Under the pieces are notes generated by a model, which was not told the origin of the DNA, did not search any database, and saw nothing but the letters and a program-made list of their open reading frames with translations. Position numbers and translations under genes: made by a program. Source: Aquipseudomonas alcaligenes (GTDB taxonomy: Bacteria > Pseudomonadota > Gammaproteobacteria > Pseudomonadales > Pseudomonadaceae). From it: DNA of 64,000 bases. The stretch spans positions 1 to 64,000 of the forward strand of contig NZ_FTNW01000008.1 in NCBI RefSeq assembly GCF_900156545.1, given 5' to 3'. Below, piece after piece: positions 1 through 7,282 of this stretch. Positions within the stretch are counted from its first letter, which is position 1. Every line of letters starts with the position of its first letter.

Positions 1-992
1 ACCCGGTGCCGGTGAAAAGCCACGAGCAGCAGCAAGTGCAGCAACTGCATAACCTGCGCGAGGCCTGGAAAAAGACCCGGGTGCAGCACATCAACCTGCT
101 GCGCGGCATCCTGCGCGAACTGGGCGTGGCGGCGCCGAGTGGCACCCAGGCCTTTCTACGCCAGGCCTGCGAGCTGATCGAGCGTCCCGAAGTCTGCGCC
201 CTGCGCGGCTCGTTACAGATGGTGCTGGCCGAAATCAGCCTGTGCGAACAGGCGATGCGCGACAGCGAAGAACAACTGGCGCGCTGGCATGCCGACGATG
301 ACATCGTGCACAAACTCGACGAAGTCAGCGGTATCGGGCTGCTCACCGCCAGCGCCCTGAAAACCGCCGTCGGCAAACCCGAACGCTTCGCCAGCGGCCG
401 ACACCTGAGCGCCTGGCTCGGCATGCCCCCCAACGAATACAGCAGCGGCGAACGGCGCAGACTCGGGTGCATCAGCTGCAAAGGCAACACCTACGTGCGC
501 ACCCTGCTGATCCACGGCGCCCGAGCGGCACTGCTGGCCGCCAAGCGCTGCCAGACGCGAACGCCCGAGCGCCTGACCCAGCTGCAGCGCTGGGCCCTGC
601 AAACGGCCGAACGTATCGGCCACAACAAAGCGGCGGTGGCGCTGGCGAACAAACTGGTGAGGATCTGCTGGGCAGTGTGGTGCCATGAGCGACGTTTCAG
701 CGGCGACTGGCAGAGTGCAAGGCCCGCCTGACGGCGGGGGGTAATCAGCAAGACGAGGTGATTTTCCTGCGGTTGTGGTGAGAAGCGAGACTGTCGGAAC
801 AGGCGAGTCCTGCAGCGGAACAAGGCCGATAACAATCATGATCTTTGGGATCGTTTGAACGCTTGGCCCCCGCTGCGCGAACTACAGAATGGCCCGGGCA
901 CTAGCCCACGCAAGGCCGGATATGCGATTGCAACCGCGCTGACGACAGGATCGAAAAAAGCTTTCCTCACTGCTTGTGGGGAGAGTCCATAT
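1..992 (+). mobile_element. IS110-family insertion sequence, right part only (left part outside window)
   Basis: The element contains the C-terminal part of an IS110-type transposase (to 731) and about 260 bases of non-coding end. Its right boundary is inferred. At 993-1005 the sequence becomes an attC-type core (GTTAGC at 1000-1005, preceded by GCGCATT), so the element appears to sit inside the attC site of the third integron cassette. IS110 elements of the IS1111-attC group are known to target exactly such sites. No terminal inverted repeat could be verified because the other end is outside the window. Confidence 0.7.
3..731 (+). CDS. IS110/IS1111-family transposase, C-terminal part (5' end outside window)
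   Basis: The frame is open to the window edge, so the N-terminal DEDD catalytic domain lies outside and about 240 residues are visible. What remains matches the Transposase_20 (IS116/IS110/IS902) half: a helix-hairpin-helix-like stretch (VSGIGLLTASAL, near residue 105) and the conserved C-terminal block SSGERRRLGCISCKG followed by YVRTLLIHGA, which carries the family's serine. The reading frame shows no internal damage. The gene lies at the edge of an integron cassette array on the strand opposite to the cassette genes. Assignment to the IS1111-attC subgroup is inferred from its position, not from a search. Confidence 0.85.
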   Translation, partial: PVPVKSHEQQQVQQLHNLREAWKKTRVQHINLLRGILRELGVAAPSGTQAFLRQACELIERPEVCALRGSLQMVLAEISLCEQAMRDSEEQLARWHADDDIVHKLDEVSGIGLLTASALKTAVGKPERFASGRHLSAWLGMPPNEYSSGERRRLGCISCKGNTYVRTLLIHGARAALLAAKRCQTRTPERLTQLQRWALQTAERIGHNKAAVALANKLVRICWAVWCHERRFSGDWQSARPA

Positions 993-1012
993 GCGCATTG
1001 TTAGCGGACAAC
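993..1012 (-). other. Interrupted attC site of the third visible cassette (R'' side only)
   Basis: Read on the minus strand, the 101-aa cassette gene is followed by GCTAACAATGCGC, which aligns with the first bases of the other two attC sites here (TAACAAGTCGC and TAACAATTGGC). The expected next bases, TCAA, are missing and IS sequence starts instead. This is the expected picture when an IS splits the R''-L'' end of an attC. Confidence 0.6.
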
Positions 1013-1318
1013 TCACTGCTTGGTGTCTATATCAACGCCGCATAGCGGGCAGTATTTGATTTTCTTGGGCAGCGAAATAAAATGGCCGCTATTCATAAGC
1101 GTTGACCCAAGATTTCCCTTACACGATGGACATTTTATTGAGAGCTTTATTGCCAGCATCGCCGCGAAGCCTATGAAAAAACCTGCAAAAGACCAGGCGG
1201 CAGGTTCTTGGTTTTGGTTGATCTGGTATTGAATTAAGCCGGCACTGACTAGCATGCCACCAAATATGGCGATGTTTGAAAGCCTCATTCGGTTGTTGAT
1301 GACACTCCGGATTGTCAA
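1013..1318 (-). CDS. Cassette-encoded small membrane protein with zinc ribbon
   Basis: This 101-residue protein has a TTG start at 1318, chosen because AAGGAGG lies five bases upstream. Two hydrophobic segments (about residues 16-30 and 41-58) form a helical hairpin. A cytoplasmic C-terminal zinc ribbon follows, with CPSC near residue 63 and CPLC near residue 91. The gene starts about 17 bases inside the cassette boundary, as is typical for integron cassettes, and is AT-richer than the core genes. No family is recognised. The hairpin plus zinc ribbon suggests a membrane-anchored nucleic-acid or protein-binding module, but function is unknown. Confidence 0.7.
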   Translation of the reverse strand: MTIRSVINNRMRLSNIAIFGGMLVSAGLIQYQINQNQEPAAWSFAGFFIGFAAMLAIKLSIKCPSCKGNLGSTLMNSGHFISLPKKIKYCPLCGVDIDTKQ

Positions 1319-1335
1319 TGTAACCTCCTTTGGCC

Positions 1336-1422
1336 GCTAACGATTAAGCTAACAGGCGAGCAAAAGCGCAGCTTTTGCGAGTCCAGTGAGCGGAGCGAAC
1401 GGTGTTGAGCGACTTGTTATGT
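1336..1422 (-). other. attC recombination site of the second cassette
   Basis: Complementary core sites, GCTAACG at 1336-1342 and GTTATGT at 1416-1422, bracket an imperfect palindrome with a central hairpin (AAAAGC / GCTTTT near 1362-1376). Read on the minus strand it starts ATAACAAGTCGCTCAA and ends CGTTAGC. It shares the GTTCGCTCCGCTCACT segment with the attC at 1852. It lies just beyond the stop codon of the 141-aa-frame cassette gene. Confidence 0.85.
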
Positions 1423-1428
1423 TGCATT

Positions 1429-1836
1429 TCACTGTGCTGCTTTTATAGGGCTGTTTGGGTTTGTTTGACCTGCTGCGTTCTGTTCGGCCGCCTGCTCGGT
1501 CATTACTTTTCCCAGATAGAAACCGATGAATCCGGATATGGGGGTTGTAATTGCAGTAGTGATTACAGCTACAAGAACTGGTTTTATAAGCCACTCTCGA
1601 AGCGAGTTTTTACCATGTGCATTATCAATGTCTTCAAGTTTTAATCTACTGAAGCGAAGCAGATCTTTGCCGCTTTTTGTTAGGGAGAGATTTTTGTAGA
1701 AAACTTCTCCGTCTACGATCTCTTCTTCGCCGTAAATATACCCTTTCTCGACACCATCCCAGATGGAGCCTTCATAAGACATTCGATGGGCTCGCCTCAG
1801 AGATCCATTATCAATTTCTGCTAGATATTCAAACAT
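1429..1836 (-). CDS. Cassette-encoded membrane-anchored protein, unknown function
   Basis: This is about 135 residues from the ATG at 1836. An in-frame ATG at 1854 lies inside the attC core and would add six residues; no Shine-Dalgarno motif decides between them. The N-terminal 75 residues are soluble and resemble a small winged-helix/beta unit (MFEYLAEIDNGSLRRAHRMS, then YIYGEEEIVDGEVFYKNLSL). A linker leads to one strong hydrophobic segment (about 89-115, PVLVAVITTAITTP then GFIGFYLG). The tail is short and Gln/Asn-rich. No homologue is recognised. The position, immediately between two attC sites, shows it is a gene cassette. Confidence 0.65.
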   Translation of the reverse strand: MFEYLAEIDNGSLRRAHRMSYEGSIWDGVEKGYIYGEEEIVDGEVFYKNLSLTKSGKDLLRFSRLKLEDIDNAHGKNSLREWLIKPVLVAVITTAITTPISGFIGFYLGKVMTEQAAEQNAAGQTNPNSPIKAAQ

Positions 1837-1851
1837 GACGTGCCTGTGCAA

Positions 1852-1926
1852 CATAACGTTTGGCTAAGGGGCCGGCTTCGCCGGTCCCGAGTGAGCGGAG
1901 CGAACGACTTGAGCCAATTGTTAGAT
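1852..1926 (-). other. attC recombination site of the first cassette
   Basis: Core sites CATAACG (1852-1858) and GTTAGAT (1920-1926) are complementary at their inner bases and flank a palindrome with a strong central hairpin (GGCCGGCTTCGCCGG, 1870-1884). Minus-strand reading is TCTAACAATTGGCTCAAG to AACGTTATG, the classic R''-L''-L'-R' layout. The segment GTTCGCTCCGCTCACT is shared with the neighbouring attC, a sign of a host-type, chromosomal-integron attC family. Confidence 0.87.
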
Positions 1927-2160
1927 TGCCCAGCCGAGCGCCGGAAATTAGGCCAGCACCGAGCTTGACCGGCGGAGCGCACGGCGTGTCGGTTTTGGCC
2001 CCGGAAGTTATTTGTGATGTGCACATTCTCTGAAAGCAACTCCTTTGCTGGCCACAAATAACGGCCTCTACTGTCAGGCGACCATTCGATTCAGGAACAC
2101 CGCGCTGATGCGGTGATTGTTTTCCCTGGCTCGGTGCTGAATAACCAATTTTGCCCTTGC
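1927..2160. other. First integron cassette body, no convincing gene
   Basis: This stretch lies between the attC at 1852-1926 and the likely attI junction near 2161-2167. Open frames on the minus strand run through the attC without a ribosome-binding site, so I do not call a gene. It contains a perfect 10-base inverted repeat, GTTATTTGTG at 2007-2016 and CACAAATAAC at 2053-2062. Its polarity (GTT outside left, AAC outside right) is opposite to that of attC cores. The stretch may be an ORF-less or promoter-bearing cassette. Confidence 0.45.
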
Positions 2161-2302
2161 GCCTAACTATAAGTAGCCGACACAAACGGCGTAATTTTTT
2201 CCGCCACTTGTGTCGCATAACATTCCTTGTCGTCCGCTAAGTCCTTGTCTAGCCTGCAGATGGCATCAGGAGATGCGACATGAATCAGGGAGCAATTGCG
2301 AC
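2161..2302 (-). promoter_or_regulatory. Probable attI site and integrase leader
   Basis: GCCTAAC at 2161-2167 is the complement of GTTAGGC, a perfect GTTRRRY core in the orientation expected for the attI/cassette junction. A second, less perfect candidate is GCATAAC at 2215-2221. In integrons attI lies just upstream of intI, and that is where these are. A GGGAG sequence at 2288-2292 precedes the integrase ATG at 2303. Confidence 0.45.
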
Positions 2303-3268
2303 ATGGATGACAAGCCCAAGCTGCTCGATCAGGTACGCGAGCAAATTCGCCTTCGACACTATTCGATTCGCACCGAAGCTGTCTATCTGGAGTGGGTCAA
2401 GCGCTATATCCGCTTCCACAAGTATCGCCATCCGCAGGAGATGGGAGGTCCGGAAGTCGAGGCTTTCCTGAGTGATCTGGCGGTGCGCCGGGATGTTTCG
2501 GCTTCCACGCAGAACCAGGCGTTGTCGGCGATTCTCTTCCTTTATAAACAGGTCCTGCAGATCGAACTGCCATGGATGGACGGCGTGATTAGGGCGCGCC
2601 GTCCGCAACGCTTGCCGGTGGTGTTGACGCGGGAGGAGGTGGCGAGCGTGCTGGCGCAACTGGATGGCACGCTGTGGTTGATAGCCAGTCTCCTGTATGG
2701 CTCCGGTATGCGCTTGATGGAAGTGCTGCGCCTGCGGGGCAAGGATGTGGAGTTTGCTCGCCTGGAAATCCTGATCCGCGATGGCAAGGGGCAGAAGGAT
2801 CGTGTGACCATGCTGCCACGCAAACTGGCTGCGCCACTGGAGCTGCATCTGCAGCGGGTACGAGCCCTGCATGAGCAAGATCTGCGGGAAGGTTATGGCC
2901 GGGCCAATCTGCCACATGCCCTGGCGCGCAAGTATCCCAATGCGGCTACCGAGTGGGGCTGGCAGTTCGTATTCCCTTCGGTCAACCGTTCAGAGGACCC
3001 GCGCTCCGGCGGTATCTTTCGCCATCATTTGCATGAAAAGACCATTCAGCGGGCCATTCGCAACGCGGTGCGGCGAGTCGGGCTGCACAAGCCGGCCACG
3101 CCGCATACCTTGCGGCATTCTTTCGCCACGCATCTATTGGAGAGCGGGCAGGATATCCGCACGGTGCAGGAGCTGCTTGGCCACTCCGATGTGAAGACCA
3201 CGCAGATCTATACCCATGTGCTCAATCGCGGTGGCTTGGGCGTGCTCAGCCCGCTCGACCGGGCATGA
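2303..3268 (+). CDS. intI: Integron integrase (tyrosine recombinase IntI)
   Basis: IntI catalyses attI x attC and attC x attC recombination to capture and shuffle gene cassettes. The 321-residue protein is close to the normal IntI length. An N-terminal core-binding domain (LLDQVREQIRLRHYSIRTE) is followed by the catalytic domain with R137 (GSGMR), K163 region (GKGQKD), H268-R271 (PHTLRH), H294 (LLGH) and the nucleophile Y303 (IYTH), all present. The extra IntI-specific patch between roughly residues 205 and 235 (ALARKYPNAATEWGWQFVFP) distinguishes it from XerC/D. The ATG at 2303 is used because it has GGGAG ten bases upstream; the frame is open to a GTG at 2210. It is transcribed divergently from the cassette genes and converges on rimO. 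Confidence 0.93.
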   Translation: MDDKPKLLDQVREQIRLRHYSIRTEAVYLEWVKRYIRFHKYRHPQEMGGPEVEAFLSDLAVRRDVSASTQNQALSAILFLYKQVLQIELPWMDGVIRARRPQRLPVVLTREEVASVLAQLDGTLWLIASLLYGSGMRLMEVLRLRGKDVEFARLEILIRDGKGQKDRVTMLPRKLAAPLELHLQRVRALHEQDLREGYGRANLPHALARKYPNAATEWGWQFVFPSVNRSEDPRSGGIFRHHLHEKTIQRAIRNAVRRVGLHKPATPHTLRHSFATHLLESGQDIRTVQELLGHSDVKTTQIYTHVLNRGGLGVLSPLDRA

Positions 3269-3297
3269 AAAAGCCCCGCATTGGCGGGGCTGTTTTC
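3268..3297. terminator. Bidirectional terminator between intI and rimO
   Basis: An 8-bp GC stem, AGCCCCGC / GCGGGGCT (3272-3291), has an A-run before it and GTTTTC after it. It can serve both convergent genes. Confidence 0.8.
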
Positions 3298-3311
3298 GCA
3301 GCGCTGTGCGC

Positions 3312-4634
3312 TCAGACCAGTTCGGCCCAGAGGTCGTATTCGTCGGCATCCACGACGCGCACGCGCACCTTGTCGCCCGGTTGCACGCTGGTGGAGTCGA
3401 TGAACACGCTGCCGTCGATCTCCGGTGCATCGGCCCAGGAGCGGGCGACGGCGCCTTCGTGGTCGACTTCGTCGATCAGTACTTCGATCTCGGTGCCGAT
3501 CTTGCGCTGCAGGCGGGCGGCGCTGATGGCCTGCTGATGCGCCATGAAGCGGTCCCAGCGGTCCTGCTTGACGTCATCCGGTACCGGCTCCAGGCCCAGG
3601 TCGTTGGCCGGGGCGCCTTCCACCGGGCTGTACTGGAAGCAGCCGACGCGGTCGAGCTGGGCTTCGGTCAGCCAGTCCAGCAGGTACTGGAAGTCTTCTT
3701 CGGTTTCGCCGGGGAAGCCGACGATGAAGGTGGAGCGGATGGTCAGCTCTGGGCACATCTCGCGCCAGGCCTTGATGCGCGCCAGGGTCTTGTCTTCGAA
3801 GGCGGGGCGCTTCATGGCCTTGAGTACTTTCGGGCTGGCGTGCTGGAAGGGGATGTCCAGGTAGGGCAGCAGCTTGCCGGCGGCCATCAGCGGGATCACG
3901 TCGTCGACGTTGGGGTAGGGGTAGACGTAGTGCAGGCGTACCCATACGCCCATGCTGGAGAGTGCTTCGCACAGTTCCTTCATGCGCGTCTTGACCGGCT
4001 GGCCTTCCCAGAAGTCGGTCTTGTACTTGAGGTCGACGCCGTAGGCGCTGGTGTCCTGGCTGATCACCAGCAGTTCCTTGACGCCGGCCTTGACCAGGCG
4101 CTGGGCCTCGGACAGCACGTCGCCCACCGGGCGGCTGACCAGCTTGCCGCGCATGGACGGGATGATGCAGAAGGCGCAGCTGTGGTTGCAGCCCTCGGAA
4201 ATCTTCAGGTAGGCATAGTGGCGCGGGGTGAGCTTGATGCCCTGCGGCGGTACCAGGTCGATATAGGGGTTGTGGTCGGCCTTGGGCGGGATCACCTCGT
4301 GGACGGCGTTGACCACCTGCTCGTACTGCTGCGGGCCGGTGACGGCCAGCACGCTTGGGTGCACGTCGCGGATGGCGTTCTCGGACACGCCCATGCAGCC
4401 GGTGACGATCACCTTGCCGTTCTCGGCGATGGCTTCGCCGATGGTGTCCAGCGATTCGGCCTTGGCACTGTCGATGAAGCCGCAGGTGTTGACCACCACG
4501 ACGTCGGCATCCTGGTAGGTCGGGACGATCTCGTACCCTTCCATGCGCAGCTGGGTGAGGATGCGTTCGGAATCGACGGTGGCCTTTGGGCAACCCAGGC
4601 TGACGAAGCCGACTTTCGGTGTGGCGGTGGACAT
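3312..4634 (-). CDS. rimO: Ribosomal protein S12 methylthiotransferase RimO
   Basis: RimO is a radical-SAM enzyme that adds a methylthio group to the beta-carbon of an aspartate in ribosomal protein S12. It is 440 residues, the standard length. The N-terminal UPF0004 domain carries the three cluster cysteines C15 (SLGCPKATVDSE), C51 (VNTCGF) and C80 (VTGCMG). The radical-SAM CxxxCxxC is C149, C153, C156 (EGCNHSCAFC). A C-terminal TRAM domain ends the protein (about 375-440). SLGCPKATVDSE is typical of RimO rather than MiaB. It is single or the last gene of its unit, convergent with the integron integrase. Confidence 0.97.
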   Translation of the reverse strand: MSTATPKVGFVSLGCPKATVDSERILTQLRMEGYEIVPTYQDADVVVVNTCGFIDSAKAESLDTIGEAIAENGKVIVTGCMGVSENAIRDVHPSVLAVTGPQQYEQVVNAVHEVIPPKADHNPYIDLVPPQGIKLTPRHYAYLKISEGCNHSCAFCIIPSMRGKLVSRPVGDVLSEAQRLVKAGVKELLVISQDTSAYGVDLKYKTDFWEGQPVKTRMKELCEALSSMGVWVRLHYVYPYPNVDDVIPLMAAGKLLPYLDIPFQHASPKVLKAMKRPAFEDKTLARIKAWREMCPELTIRSTFIVGFPGETEEDFQYLLDWLTEAQLDRVGCFQYSPVEGAPANDLGLEPVPDDVKQDRWDRFMAHQQAISAARLQRKIGTEIEVLIDEVDHEGAVARSWADAPEIDGSVFIDSTSVQPGDKVRVRVVDADEYDLWAELV

Positions 4635-4780
4635 CGGTGGCTAACCTCGAGCGGGCGCTCGTAGGCGCCTCTGATCAAAAAGTGCGCAATTCTAGCGGCA
4701 GGTCGCCGGCTTGACCAGCCTGCTCGGATAACTGATCGGCGTGGCGTGCGATTTGCCGGCCGCAGTCCAGGGCCATGAAA

Positions 4781-4808
4781 AACGGCGCCGATGGGCGCCG
4801 TTCTTTGC
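4781..4808 (-). terminator. Rho-independent terminator of the cytochrome b561 gene
   Basis: A stem of AACGGCGCC / GGCGCCGTT (4781-4802) with a GATG loop is followed on the minus strand by a T-run. It lies 14 bases beyond the stop codon. Confidence 0.85.
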
Positions 4809-4815
4809 AGAGATG

Positions 4816-5364
4816 TCAGTCGCGTCCCGGTAGCATCCGGGTCAGGGTGTTGTCGCGGCTTATATAGTGGTGGAACAGCCCGGCGACGGCATGCAGGCCG
4901 ATCAGCCAGTAGCCGGCTTCGGCCAGGCGTACGTGCCAGTGCTCCAGTTGCTCGCCGAAGTCATGGTCGGGGGCGACCAGTGCTGGCAGTTCCAGGCCGA
5001 AGAAGGGAATGGGTTTGCCAAAGGCGCTGAGGATCAGCCAGCCGAGCAGCGGGGTGCCGATCATCAGGGCGTACAGCGCCAGGTGCATCAGCTTGGCGGG
5101 GATGGCCTGCCAGGCGGGAATGGCCGGCACGATTTTCGGGGTGGGGGCGATCAGGCGTGCGATCAGGCGCACCCAGACCAGGGCGAAGATGCTCAGGCCC
5201 AGCATGAAATGGGTCTGCTTCATCAGTTCGCGCCCGTCGGTCCCCTTCGGGAACAGGCCGCGAAACTCCATGGTGAAGTAGACCACGGCAATCAATACCA
5301 GCATCAGCCAGTGCAGCCCGATGGACAGGCTGCCATAGCGGTGTTCGGTGTTTTTCCAGCTCAT
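4816..5364 (-). CDS. Cytochrome b561 (di-haem inner-membrane electron carrier)
   Basis: This 182-residue integral membrane protein belongs to the prokaryotic b561 (CybB/YodB) family, which passes electrons from ubiquinol and is linked to superoxide handling. Four transmembrane helices are visible. Candidate haem ligands in the longer frame are the histidines in GLHWLML, QTHFML, HWHVRL and GLHAVAGL. The start at 5364 (MSWKNTEHRYG) is preferred over an in-frame ATG 15 bases upstream because AGAGGAAG lies just before it. It is monocistronic, with its own terminator. Confidence 0.88.
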   Translation of the reverse strand: MSWKNTEHRYGSLSIGLHWLMLVLIAVVYFTMEFRGLFPKGTDGRELMKQTHFMLGLSIFALVWVRLIARLIAPTPKIVPAIPAWQAIPAKLMHLALYALMIGTPLLGWLILSAFGKPIPFFGLELPALVAPDHDFGEQLEHWHVRLAEAGYWLIGLHAVAGLFHHYISRDNTLTRMLPGRD

Positions 5365-5565
5365 CACGCTTCCTCTCATTCCGCATCTTCCGGCGGGCTT
5401 GAGTGCAGCTTAGTGGTTCTGGCTTAAGACAGTCTGAAGCGAGATCAATGTTTGCTCGCTTCGGCGTGCGTTTAGGAATGCACGGACTTGATTGCCGAGT
5501 GGCCAGGAGGAGGGCGAGTTGGAAGGGCTTGGCGCTGTCATCTGCCAGATTGGTTCGCCGCAAAA

Positions 5566-5599
5566 CGCAAAAGGCCACTCGATTGAGTGGCCTTTTGCG
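5566..5599 (-). terminator. Terminator of the downstream initiator tRNA copy
   Basis: A perfect 15-bp stem (CGCAAAAGGCCACTC / GAGTGGCCTTTTGCG) with a GATT loop lies directly behind the tRNA at 5605-5681 on the minus strand. Confidence 0.85.
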
Positions 5600-5604
5600 G
5601 AATC

Positions 5605-5681
<77 letters not shown>

Positions 5682-5758
5682 CCGGCCATTCTACTCAGGG
5701 ATTGGTTTGTGTCAATCGATTTCTGTTTTTTAATCAATTACATAAATCGTAGGCAAGA

Positions 5759-5787
5759 AAAAAGGCCACTCGATTGAGTGGCCTTCT
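5759..5787 (-). terminator. Terminator of the upstream initiator tRNA copy
   Basis: Stem AAGGCCACTC / GAGTGGCCTT with a GATT loop. It has the same core as the hairpin at 5566-5599, showing that tRNA and terminator were duplicated together. Confidence 0.8.
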
Positions 5788-5795
5788 TCTGAATC

Positions 5796-5872
<77 letters not shown>

Positions 5873-5999
5873 GCCGCCATTCTAGCGGCGAACGCGTTGC
5901 TGTCAACCATTGATTGAGAAAAAGCTGTTTTTTCTCAGATGCTTAGCGTGAGGCGGGTGGTAGACTTCGGCTTCCAGAGCAGGCCGGACGGGGCTTGGC

Positions 6000-7052
6000 G
6001 TGCGCAAGATCATCCACATTGACTGCGACTGTTTCTATGCCGCCATCGAGATGCGTGACGATCCGCGCCTGGCCGGCAAACCGCTGGCGGTGGGTGGGGC
6101 TGCCGACCGGCGCGGGGTAGTTGCCACCTGCAACTATGAAGCGCGGGCCTGGGGAGTGCGCTCGGCCATGCCCATGGGCCAGGCGCTGAAGTTGTGCCCC
6201 GACCTGCAGGTGGTGCGCCCGCGCATGGATGCCTACAAGGCGGTGTCGCGGGAAATCCACGCGATCTTCCGCGATTACACCGAGATCATCGAGCCGCTGT
6301 CGCTGGACGAAGCCTACCTGGACGTGTCCGCCAGCTCGCATTTCGACGGCAGCGCCACGCGCATCGCCCAGGACATTCGCCGGCGGGTGTCGCAGGAGCT
6401 GCACATCACCGTGTCCGCCGGGGTGGCGCCGAACAAGTTCCTGGCCAAGATCGCCAGTGACTGGCGCAAACCCAATGGCCTGTTCGTGATCACCCCCGAT
6501 CAGGTCGAGGACTTCGTCGCCGCACTGCCGGTGAACAAACTGCACGGAGTGGGCAAGGTCACGGCGGACAAGCTGGGGCGCCTGGGCATCGATACCTGCC
6601 TGGACCTGCGCGACTGGAGCAAGCTGGCCCTGGTGCGCGAGTTCGGCAGTTTTGGCGAACGCCTGTGGCACCTGGCGCGGGGCGTCGATGAGCGTGCGGT
6701 GCAGGTGGACAGTCGGCGCCAGTCGGTGAGCGTGGAGAACACTTTCGACAAGGATCTACCGGACCTGGCCAGCTGCCTGGAGCATCTGCCCGAGCTGCTG
6801 AGCCAGCTCGATACGCGCATGGCGCGGCTGGATGCGAGCTATCGGCCGGACAAGCCGTTCGTCAAGATCAAGTTCCACGACTTCAGCCAGACCACCCTGG
6901 AACAGGCCGGTGCGCGCCGTGACCTGGACAGCTACAAGCTGCTGATGAGCGCCGCTTTCGCGCGCGGCAACAAGCCAGTGCGCCTGCTCGGCGTGGGCGT
7001 ACGGTTGCTGGATTTGCGTGGGCGGCATGAGCAGCTGGAGTTGTTCGAGTAG
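6000..7052 (+). CDS. dinB: DNA polymerase IV (Y-family translesion polymerase)
   Basis: DinB is an error-prone, SOS-associated polymerase that bypasses lesions such as N2-adducted guanine. It is 350 residues, the normal length. The palm-domain metal ligands D8 (HIDCDCFYA) and D103-E104 (SLDEAYLDV) are present. The thumb and little-finger domains follow (GVGKVTADKLGRLG helix-hairpin-helix near 185). The start is the GTG at 6000, which gives exactly the conserved N-terminus MRKIIHIDCDCF. No 16-base LexA box with correct spacing was found upstream. A C-terminal LELFE resembles the beta-clamp-binding peptide of Pol IV. Confidence 0.97.
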   Translation: MRKIIHIDCDCFYAAIEMRDDPRLAGKPLAVGGAADRRGVVATCNYEARAWGVRSAMPMGQALKLCPDLQVVRPRMDAYKAVSREIHAIFRDYTEIIEPLSLDEAYLDVSASSHFDGSATRIAQDIRRRVSQELHITVSAGVAPNKFLAKIASDWRKPNGLFVITPDQVEDFVAALPVNKLHGVGKVTADKLGRLGIDTCLDLRDWSKLALVREFGSFGERLWHLARGVDERAVQVDSRRQSVSVENTFDKDLPDLASCLEHLPELLSQLDTRMARLDASYRPDKPFVKIKFHDFSQTTLEQAGARRDLDSYKLLMSAAFARGNKPVRLLGVGVRLLDLRGRHEQLELFE

Positions 7053-7076
7053 TCCCGAGCGCATCCAGGATATGGG

Positions 7077-7166
7077 CTCCCCTCTCCCACTTGTGGGAGA
7101 GGGGCCGGGGGAGAGGGTATGTGGCCAGCCCTCTCCCTAGCCCTCTCCCGTAAACGGGAGAGGGGA
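7077..7166. repeat. Palindromic CCCTCTCCC / GGGAGAGGG repeat cluster
   Basis: Two hairpins occur in tandem: a 12-bp stem with a 2-base loop at 7079-7104, and CCCTCTCCCG-TAAA-CGGGAGAGGG at 7141-7164. Between them is a GGGGGAGAGGG motif. The same family occurs at 24239-24345. These are intergenic REP-like elements common in Pseudomonas. Bases 7167-7282 after the cluster hold nothing I recognise. Confidence 0.75.
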
Positions 7167-7282
7167 TGCCGCAGCGTGTGTCGAGAGAGCGTGCCGGCCG
7201 TGCAGCACTTATGCGCAGTTGCCGGTTGCCGGTTGTCCCGGATGGCATCCGGGCTGCGCGGAACGGCGTCGCGGACGGTTGC

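Noticed and set aside
2007..2062. Third complete attC site in the first cassette
   Set aside because: The inverted repeat has GTT on the left and AAC on the right, the reverse of attC polarity (AAC...GTT on the plus strand here).
1829..2218. 129-codon minus-strand frame in the first cassette
   Set aside because: It starts in the integrase leader, runs through the attC site, lacks a ribosome-binding site and has unnatural composition.
5930..5999. LexA box before dinB (CTGTTTTTTCTCAG)
   Set aside because: CTG and CAG are 8 bases apart instead of 10 and the flanking bases do not match, so I do not call it.
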